From NCBI GenBank assembly GCA_013823945.1, contig PNMZ01000006.1:124001-188000 (forward strand): a stretch of 64,000 nt of DNA, given 5' to 3'. The stretch's first letter is position 1. The number at the start of each line of letters is the position of its first letter. Source of the stretch: a bacterium (GTDB lineage: Bacteria; Armatimonadota; Fimbriimonadia; Fimbriimonadales; Fimbriimonadaceae). Below the pieces are notes generated by a model that saw only the letters and a program-made list of their open reading frames with translations, did no database searches and was not told the origin of the DNA. Positions 57,836-64,000 of this stretch are shown piece by piece. The translations under genes and the position numbers were made by a program.

Positions 57836-58759
57836 ATGGATCAGGCAAACATTCACGTTTACTTCGTGATCCTCGACACATATGTCGAGCTTCTCGCGGA
57901 CAAGTCCTTTCTGGACAGTCAATCCGTGAACACGATCACGAGGATGAAGGCAAAACTAAAGTGGCTCAAGGAAAACGAATTGATGATCATTCAGACGTAT
58001 GATTGGTCAGGATATCTAGGGATGTTCGACAACCTATTCGATTCTGATGGCCATTTATATGCGCATATGACATCGCTTCGTCTTTTACGTGAGCGAGGGG
58101 GCGACAAGACGGCCACAGAATACTATGACCTCTTGAGAACCATGGTGGGGGCGAAGTTGAACGCATCCGGACAAAGCGAAGGGACATTCAAACTGACCCC
58201 TAGGATGAAGGCTGTCGTGATCGAGCCCCATGTGCAAGAGTCTAAGCCTTATATACCACCCGAGGCATTATCCAACTCGAGCTATTCGGGAGCGGATATG
58301 GTCGCGACGATTCAGATGCCTGGCGGGAGAGCGCAGGTATTGGGTGAGCTCGCAAGCATCAACTATTCGGTGTACCGAGAGAAAACACTAGTGAGAGCCT
58401 TGGGGAGCGTCAGGCCAAAAGGGGTGACAAGGGGACAACGAACCATCTCAGGCATCCTTGAGTTTGTGAACTTCGATCGTTCAGTCGCCTATAAGTTATT
58501 GTCTGAATACTACGATATGGGCTATCACGTATTGATGGATGAGCTGCCGCAGTTCGATATCACCATCACGATGGCCAACGAGACAGGACAACGTTCAGTC
58601 TTCCGGCTGTATGGAATCTCCACATTCACCGAAGGCAGCATGATGTCGATCGATCAGATCATGACACGGTCAAGTTATGAATTCTACGCCTTGGATATTG
58701 ATCCGATGGCGCCGCTCAACTTCAAGAAGGGCGTGAAGATTGGAGGTGTAAGTGGTTGA
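57836..58759 (+). CDS. Tube-domain protein (paralogue 2), 307 aa
   Basis: Start MDQANIHVYFVILDT is chosen because AAGGAGGG lies upstream; the longer frame starts before the terminator. Residues 1-130 are a helical extra domain. Residues 140-305 repeat the tube motifs (SYSGADMVATIQMPG, GQRTISGILEFVNFDRS, FDITITMANETG...LYGISTFTEG). It may be a minor tube protein or a tail-tip adaptor. Confidence 0.7.
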   Translation: MDQANIHVYFVILDTYVELLADKSFLDSQSVNTITRMKAKLKWLKENELMIIQTYDWSGYLGMFDNLFDSDGHLYAHMTSLRLLRERGGDKTATEYYDLLRTMVGAKLNASGQSEGTFKLTPRMKAVVIEPHVQESKPYIPPEALSNSSYSGADMVATIQMPGGRAQVLGELASINYSVYREKTLVRALGSVRPKGVTRGQRTISGILEFVNFDRSVAYKLLSEYYDMGYHVLMDELPQFDITITMANETGQRSVFRLYGISTFTEGSMMSIDQIMTRSSYEFYALDIDPMAPLNFKKGVKIGGVSG

Positions 58760-59550
58760 GGAATATCGTCATCCCTCCAAAAAGGGACCCATATCAGATG
58801 AAGGCACCACGCACAGAGTATCAGTTGTTTAACTCAGAATATTTCACTGGAGCGGACGTCAGTGTGATGCTGGACGGTATCCTAATCGACGACATCAATG
58901 CGTTGAACGTACAGATGGGACAGACAGTGATGCCCATGTTCGGCCACAACTCGTATACGGCTGATGCATTCGTTTATGGGCAGCGGACCGTACAAGGGAG
59001 TTTGTCCATCAACTTCAAGTCTGTGGGGTACTTGAACGAGGTCCTGAAAAACCGATCGCTCATCCGATATGTAAAAGGCGAGGTCGCTCAGAATACGAGA
59101 CAAGTCGTCCTGAATCGGAAGGAAGAATATTCGCTCGATGACATCCTGACGCTGTACGGAAAGAAAGGATTCGATGAGATCGCGGATGATTATGAGAAAG
59201 CGATCTGGGGCGAGTCGAAAGACAAGGAGCGGTTCTTAACGAATCCATATGAACCGATTTGGGCGGACGAGGATGGTTACACAATTCGAATCCATTACGG
59301 TCCAAGTTGGCGCGGGGAAACGGGGATGCTCGGGCAAGGTCTCGACAAACAGGCTGCCTCGAAGCTGAACCGAGCGTTCTATTCGAGCGAAAAGGGATAT
59401 GACTTCGCCTTCTCGACTGTCGAGACAGTGGTAGGCGTGCATTTCTCAGGCGTGACAAAATCAATTTCCACTGCCCAAGGGGCAGTGCCTGTCACGGAAG
59501 GCTACACATTCGTAGCCAAGGATATCAACACGGAGCAAGTCAAAAAATAA
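58756..59550 (+). CDS. Tube-domain protein (paralogue 3), 264 aa
   Basis: The start is TTG at 58756, overlapping the previous stop, with GGAGGTG 7 bases upstream. It contains YFTGADVSVMLDGILIDDINALNVQMG and GQRTVQGSLSINFKSVG as in paralogues 1 and 2, but the third tube segment is replaced by other sequence (FAFSTVETVVGVHFSGV). A helical insert lies at about 115-150. Possibly a tube tip or baseplate-end protein. Confidence 0.7.
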   Translation: MRNIVIPPKRDPYQMKAPRTEYQLFNSEYFTGADVSVMLDGILIDDINALNVQMGQTVMPMFGHNSYTADAFVYGQRTVQGSLSINFKSVGYLNEVLKNRSLIRYVKGEVAQNTRQVVLNRKEEYSLDDILTLYGKKGFDEIADDYEKAIWGESKDKERFLTNPYEPIWADEDGYTIRIHYGPSWRGETGMLGQGLDKQAASKLNRAFYSSEKGYDFAFSTVETVVGVHFSGVTKSISTAQGAVPVTEGYTFVAKDINTEQVKK

Positions 59551-59574
59551 ACAATGACGATGGAGGAACAGAAG

Positions 59575-60237
59575 ATGGAAGAACAGCAATCATTATTTGA
59601 GATGGACGAAATGAAAGAGGCGGAGTCGCGCGTCGAAGGGGAGAAGCGCCTAGGAGAGAATGTAGGGGCTTCTACAAAAGCGGAGGCCTCATTCAACGGA
59701 GAACGGATGCCTCAGCTCGACGTGGACTTGGTAGCGGCCGCCGAGCTAGGGAAAGAAATCGCAGAAAAGAAACAAATAAAAGATGGCGTGAAGGAATCAG
59801 ATCCAGAGCTGCAGTGGATTGAATTGCCTGACGGGAGAAAGTTCACCCCTGAGGAGTGGACGTCGCCGGTATTTGACGATGGGCCAACACGCGAGATGGT
59901 CGAGAGTTGGAAGCAGGAGCACCGTAAGATTTATATGGTTCCTTTCGACTTCGGGACATTCATCATTCGCGGATTGACGCGACCGGAGTATCGTTCGATC
60001 CAAGAGGAGAAGGCGAAGCTCACAGAGACAGGGAAGCAAGAGCCGCTCGAGGAGCGTTTGGCGAAGAAGTTCGACAATGAAGAACTCATCTCAGCAATCT
60101 GTACGATCTGGCCGCCGGAGGCCCAGAACGAGGAGTTCTTCATGGAGAAGGTACCGGCCGGCACGGCAGGAATCTTGGCAGAGATGATCTATGACAAATC
60201 GGCGTTCCGTGCGCTCACGCCACCAATCGCGCTATGA
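59575..60237 (+). CDS. Tail-assembly chaperone 1
   Basis: Start MEEQQSLFEMDEM is chosen because GGAGG lies 8 bases upstream; the ATG at 59554 has no ribosome site. Its acidic N-terminal 80 residues are followed by a conserved-looking core (REMVESWKQEHRKIYMVPFDFGTFIIRGLTRPEYRSI), typical of tail-assembly chaperones encoded just before the tape measure. It overlaps the next gene by 4 bases. Confidence 0.65.
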   Translation: MEEQQSLFEMDEMKEAESRVEGEKRLGENVGASTKAEASFNGERMPQLDVDLVAAAELGKEIAEKKQIKDGVKESDPELQWIELPDGRKFTPEEWTSPVFDDGPTREMVESWKQEHRKIYMVPFDFGTFIIRGLTRPEYRSIQEEKAKLTETGKQEPLEERLAKKFDNEELISAICTIWPPEAQNEEFFMEKVPAGTAGILAEMIYDKSAFRALTPPIAL

Positions 60238-60962
60238 GTGAGGACCTCCGTTTCCAAATCGTGCTGGGTGACGGAAACGGGCCGGATGGCCTAGAGCTCG
60301 TGTTCACCTATCGTCTGTTGGGCAGGGAAGAATACAGGGGCATACTTGAGACGACCGAGGACGTCGCAGAGATCGACGAACTCGTCTGTATGTACTGTGT
60401 CGAAGAGGAGTATGACTGGAGGGGCGGACTTGCCGGAGCGGCGACGACGGTAGCAGAGAGCATCCTTGCAAGCTCGGGACTCGCGGAAGGGCAGGCCGAT
60501 TTCTTACTCGGCCTCTTCCGTAGCGAGCTCTACCGTAACATCGATTATCAGCGGGACTGCATCATCGTCGAAGCCTTCCCTAACCTTGACATCGAAGAGA
60601 TACAGAACTGGCCGGTCGTGAAGCACCTTTACTACTTCAGCAGGGCGGAATACATCCTCTCTGCAATCCGCGGGAAAAATGTGCGGTATATCAGTGAAGA
60701 CGATCTGCTGGCGTCAGAGCGGGTCCAAAAGGTTCAATCGCCATCTCAACGTGCGGCCGCCGCACCGCCACCTGATTGGGGAGAACCGGTGGAAAGGGTC
60801 GAGGTCACGAATCAGCCAAAACCGCCTGCGAGCAATGGCGGGGCAATGACGGAAGAACAACTGTTGGCGATGCTCGGTGCGTCCAACGTCTCGACAGAGC
60901 TTGACCATGAGTCCATGAACTACCATATTCACAAAGATAGTGTGACCGGAGATTATGATTAA
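60234..60962 (+). CDS. Tail-assembly chaperone 2
   Basis: Starts MSEDLRFQIVLGDG at an ATGA overlap. Helical core with FPNLDIEEIQNWPVVKHLYYFSRAEYIL, then a Pro/Ala-rich linker and an acidic end (LASERVQKVQ...TEEQLLAMLGA). Two chaperones before a tape measure are usual for long-tailed phages. They are often linked by a frameshift; here the overlap is ATGA instead. Confidence 0.6.
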   Translation: MSEDLRFQIVLGDGNGPDGLELVFTYRLLGREEYRGILETTEDVAEIDELVCMYCVEEEYDWRGGLAGAATTVAESILASSGLAEGQADFLLGLFRSELYRNIDYQRDCIIVEAFPNLDIEEIQNWPVVKHLYYFSRAEYILSAIRGKNVRYISEDDLLASERVQKVQSPSQRAAAAPPPDWGEPVERVEVTNQPKPPASNGGAMTEEQLLAMLGASNVSTELDHESMNYHIHKDSVTGDYD

Positions 60963-60976
60963 AGGAGACAGATCAA

Positions 60977-63900
60977 ATGGAGCGACTCGACCCGCAAGAA
61001 TATGCACGCCGTAGAGCGATGCTCGAGCAAAATATGGACCACTACCAGGCGCCGGAAGAGGAGGGCATGTCTGGCATAACAAAAGCAGGCATCGCCGCGG
61101 CCGCCGCCTTAGGGGTTGCAGGACTCGGGTACCGCACGGGTAGCATGGCGCGGGTCGGTCGGCTCTTGGCGATCGAAGGGCGAGCCGCGAGGGTCGCCGT
61201 CCAAGAGGCCGTCGAACGTGGAGGCGTTCGGCGTCCCCTTGGGGAATCGATTGACACGATACAACAGGTGTTCCGAAAAGAAAGAGAGAAGCAGGCGCAA
61301 ATGATCGGGCCGATGAACTGGAATAAGAACACGCCCGAAAACGCCTTCGACATGGAACGCTTGATGCGACAGCGCAGACAGGTCGTAGGGGAGCGTAAGA
61401 AAGATGGAACGTGGAGCGGAGACGTCGCCTATCAGGTGCGTGAACAAGAGCGACTGCGGATACTTCGTGAGCGGATGCGAGCACAAGGGGTCGAGGGCGC
61501 TGATGAGGCGATCGATTTCCTGGCGAAGATCGACAGCCGACGCCTGAGAGGTGCGGATAAAGACGCTTTGAATGTTCACATGAAGGACATCAATGAGAGT
61601 ACGCGGGAGCTCGTCCGGAAGGGCTATCAGCAGATAAAAGGGGAGAAGATCGAGCTCGATGACGATAAGGCGCGCGAGACGATCGAGGCCGCCGTCAAGA
61701 ATGCGCAGAAGAAAGTAAACGAGTCAATCGTGAGTCAGACGAAGCGACCAAAGATCGAGAACGTCATCCGAGGGGGCAGAATGGCTTCGGTCGATGATGT
61801 GCTCACTGCGCATGATGCGAAAAAGATCAAGCTGGACCAGAAATTAGTGGACGAGATGAAAGAGCTTCGTAAGACGGACGAAACCTTTGGGGATAGCGTG
61901 TTCGATAATTCGTTACTTGTGAGGAACGGTCGTTTCGAAGATCATCGTATCTTCCGGAACAAGACGGACGAGGCCATCGACTGGCTATCGACCACATTGC
62001 CAGGGCGTCTCACGAAGCTGCAGGACTACTATCATAAGCGTAAGTCCTCGCAACGAGCCGCAATCCGCATGTTCGGTTCGGAAAGCGTCCAACCCGTACT
62101 GAATGCTCAGATGGGCAAGGAGCTAAACGAGGGGCTCGGGAAAGCAGTCCTTTACACCGATGGCGATTTCATGGACCTCGTCAGTGGCGAAATCCTGAAC
62201 AACAAGAAGATGTATCTGGCGAGCTCGCAATATGGTTCAGCTGGGAAGTATGTACGCCATGCCGCCGGTCTCATGACAGAGAGCAAGGAGCGGAACAAGT
62301 TCATGGAGTGGTTCGACCTTGGCATACAGGATCGGGACTCGAGCTTCTATGACATGATCTCGACTGTGACGAAGTTCGCCAATAAAAATTGGGAGCGGAA
62401 CCGCGTCCGGAACATTTTCCAAGGAGGCGTCGCGACAAAGGATGACTACCGCTTCCTTCAAGATATGGCGAACTCGAGTGGGGAGCGGATGTCGACGAAT
62501 ACGATGGAGCTCATCGCGAAGTTCTCAGGGAGCAACCTCTATGATGACGTCAACTTCTCTGACTCGGCTCAGCGAATCATGTTGTTCGAGCGCATCGGGG
62601 AAGACCTTTCAGAGAAGGCGTCAAAAGGGGTCGTGGGAATCAACGACGACCTCTTGAAGGCATACCGGAGATATATGCAGAACCCTGATGAGTTCATGGC
62701 ACAGTCCCGGCCGGTAGGGCAGGCGAACCCAATCCTAGGAGGACAGAACCAATTAATCGGCGGGATGGAGCGGATTGACTCATTGATTGCGACCGATGCG
62801 ATCAGACGTATGTCTCGGGGAGTCCCTGGCGATAGCATCGACCAGAACCTGAAGGTGTTCGACATGATAGATGCGTGGGAGAAAGCGGGTCAGATCAGTC
62901 TAGACCAGGCAGCGACCGCTCGCCTATATTCGGCGAAAAACGTGCTCGACGCCAATGACCCGACGAAACATCTCGACAAGGAGCGGATCGCAGACCTGCA
63001 TTCAAGGATGTTCGACGTCAACACTGACATAGGTAGACGCCTCAATGACTCCATGTATGACCAGGCGGCCCGACAGTTCCCGATTTGGGCGCCGCATTCG
63101 AGCACCGTCCCAGAGAATCAGATTGAAGACATCTACGTGGGGATCAACCGTACCGAATGGAGCGACATGTTGAGCATCGGTGAGATATCCAAACAAATGG
63201 TCGCAGGCACAAAACACATGGAGGACTTTTCCGCGCTGACGGCGTACGGCGCATACATGCTGCCGTATCGTCTCCAGTCGGCGCTTGGGTCAGTGGGCTT
63301 GGGATTCAGTGACGCATCGATGCAATCCGGACTTCACTTGTGGGGCAACCTGATGGCCAAACGGGTCGTGCCAATCGTCGGTGGATTCAGCGCGTATGAA
63401 TACTTGGACTATAATATCGAACGCGCGACAGGTGAATCCTTGATGGATCGCTACGAGATCCATCGGGCGGACCAGGACATTCGGGCCGCTCAAGAGCGAG
63501 AGAGTATGGGCGTTGATATGGAGGCGATGAAACGTCAGAGACTGCTTACTCCGGGTGCAGACCAATGGGGCGAGTTTCCTGAACTTACGTTACCGGTGGT
63601 AGGAGAAGTCGGTATCGGACACGCCCTCAGCGAACTGGCTGGCATGGCGGGTAATGACGTATCGATAGACGAGCGAGAGACGATGACGGAAGAGGAAGTC
63701 AGAGAAGATCTTGTGAGTGGAACCGAGGCGGTGCGTAAAGGTAGATGGTGGCTGTTCGGCTCGAGCACCCCGTATGCGGGCGACCGTATCGAGTACTTTG
63801 CGCCGAATGCCTATCGCCGAGCGGTTTCCGATTACGAATATACAGATGTGATGTACGGTGATTCCAATGAACGCTGGAAGAACAGTTGGTTCCCTACGTT

Positions 63901-64000
63901 CGAGAACCCGCTTGGAGCCCTGGGTTACGTGGTCGGTACAGCAGATCCTTACTGGTTCGAAAATATGCACTATAATGATCGGCCGTATCTTGTGTCAGGA
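60977..64000 (+). CDS. Tape-measure-position protein, C-terminus beyond window
   Basis: 1008 codons are open from ATG at 60977 (AAAGGAG upstream) through the right edge with no stop, so the C-terminus is missing. It directly follows two tail chaperones, the usual place of the tape measure. The first 40 residues are acidic; a hydrophobic segment follows (GITKAGIAAAAALGVAGLGY). The rest is mostly long helices with some hydrophobic patches (ALTAYGAYMLPYRLQSALGSVG). It has Gln and Arg rich stretches. Tape measures set tail length and help DNA cross the membrane. No repeat or lytic domain is visible in this part. Confidence 0.6.
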   Translation, partial: MERLDPQEYARRRAMLEQNMDHYQAPEEEGMSGITKAGIAAAAALGVAGLGYRTGSMARVGRLLAIEGRAARVAVQEAVERGGVRRPLGESIDTIQQVFRKEREKQAQMIGPMNWNKNTPENAFDMERLMRQRRQVVGERKKDGTWSGDVAYQVREQERLRILRERMRAQGVEGADEAIDFLAKIDSRRLRGADKDALNVHMKDINESTRELVRKGYQQIKGEKIELDDDKARETIEAAVKNAQKKVNESIVSQTKRPKIENVIRGGRMASVDDVLTAHDAKKIKLDQKLVDEMKELRKTDETFGDSVFDNSLLVRNGRFEDHRIFRNKTDEAIDWLSTTLPGRLTKLQDYYHKRKSSQRAAIRMFGSESVQPVLNAQMGKELNEGLGKAVLYTDGDFMDLVSGEILNNKKMYLASSQYGSAGKYVRHAAGLMTESKERNKFMEWFDLGIQDRDSSFYDMISTVTKFANKNWERNRVRNIFQGGVATKDDYRFLQDMANSSGERMSTNTMELIAKFSGSNLYDDVNFSDSAQRIMLFERIGEDLSEKASKGVVGINDDLLKAYRRYMQNPDEFMAQSRPVGQANPILGGQNQLIGGMERIDSLIATDAIRRMSRGVPGDSIDQNLKVFDMIDAWEKAGQISLDQAATARLYSAKNVLDANDPTKHLDKERIADLHSRMFDVNTDIGRRLNDSMYDQAARQFPIWAPHSSTVPENQIEDIYVGINRTEWSDMLSIGEISKQMVAGTKHMEDFSALTAYGAYMLPYRLQSALGSVGLGFSDASMQSGLHLWGNLMAKRVVPIVGGFSAYEYLDYNIERATGESLMDRYEIHRADQDIRAAQERESMGVDMEAMKRQRLLTPGADQWGEFPELTLPVVGEVGIGHALSELAGMAGNDVSIDERETMTEEEVREDLVSGTEAVRKGRWWLFGSSTPYAGDRIEYFAPNAYRRAVSDYEYTDVMYGDSNERWKNSWFPTFENPLGALGYVVGTADPYWFENMHYNDRPYLVSG

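Noticed and set aside
60714-61484. 256-codon minus-strand frame over the chaperone and tape-measure genes
   Set aside because: Shadow of plus-strand codons, low-complexity product.
61497-61511. CTGATGAGGCG followed downstream by GAAG
   Set aside because: Core needs GAAA; it is codon-driven (Gly-Ala-Asp-Glu-Ala).

Overview
The window is a continuous piece of a large contractile-tailed (myovirus-type) phage genome. It probably infects a member of the Bacillota. The reasons are strong AGGAGG ribosome sites before nearly every gene, frequent GTG and TTG starts chosen by those sites, a hallmark virion module (terminase, portal, prohead protease, HK97-type capsid, tail sheath, tail tubes, tail chaperones), and no host genes. 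The TCG/ACG/GCG-rich codon use would fit a moderate-GC host such as Exiguobacterium, but the host is an inference.

Left half (1-29.3 kb) is read entirely on the minus strand. It holds about 55 tightly packed, mostly small genes, many joined by ATGA stop/start overlaps. Recognisable members are a DEDD 3'-5' exonuclease, SSB, a RadC/JAB-domain protein, a PcfJ-like protein, a DUF4314 protein, a DUF4236-like protein, a small lipoprotein and several zinc-ribbon and small membrane proteins. A run of helical proteins lies at 18.7-22.3 kb. The half starts from a 1446-residue protein at 24.7-29.1 kb that joins an HExxH metallopeptidase-like domain to a two-barrel, DxDGD-type RNA polymerase (QDE-1/YonO type). 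This is the outstanding protein in the window.

The boundary (29.3-31.35 kb) is an array of plus-strand transcription cassettes. Extended -10 promoters of the form TGGTATRAT are each followed by 90-540 nt of structured, mostly non-coding RNA and an intrinsic terminator, with two tiny genes between them. A second probable large structured RNA lies at about 10.1-10.7 kb next to ssb. Two near-perfect type II hammerhead ribozymes sit in spacers between minus-strand genes (22.74-22.80 and 23.88-23.93 kb). Five copies of a GC-rich leader hairpin and a cluster of CCCTATAGGG palindromes complete a region rich in RNA- and DNA-level regulation.

Right half (31.35-64 kb) is read on the plus strand and is the virion-assembly operon. 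In order it has a terminase-small-subunit candidate, three small glycine/alanine-rich proteins, a degenerate terminase-like ATPase, the large terminase, an unknown protein, portal (with a gpF-like Cys/His tail), prohead protease fused to a scaffold-like tail, a probable head protein, major capsid protein, several tail or appendage proteins with beta-rich and FN3/Ig-like repeats, a tail-completion candidate, an unusually long sheath (936 aa), three consecutive tube-domain proteins, two tail-assembly chaperones, and the first 1008 codons of a tape-measure-position protein that runs off the right edge.
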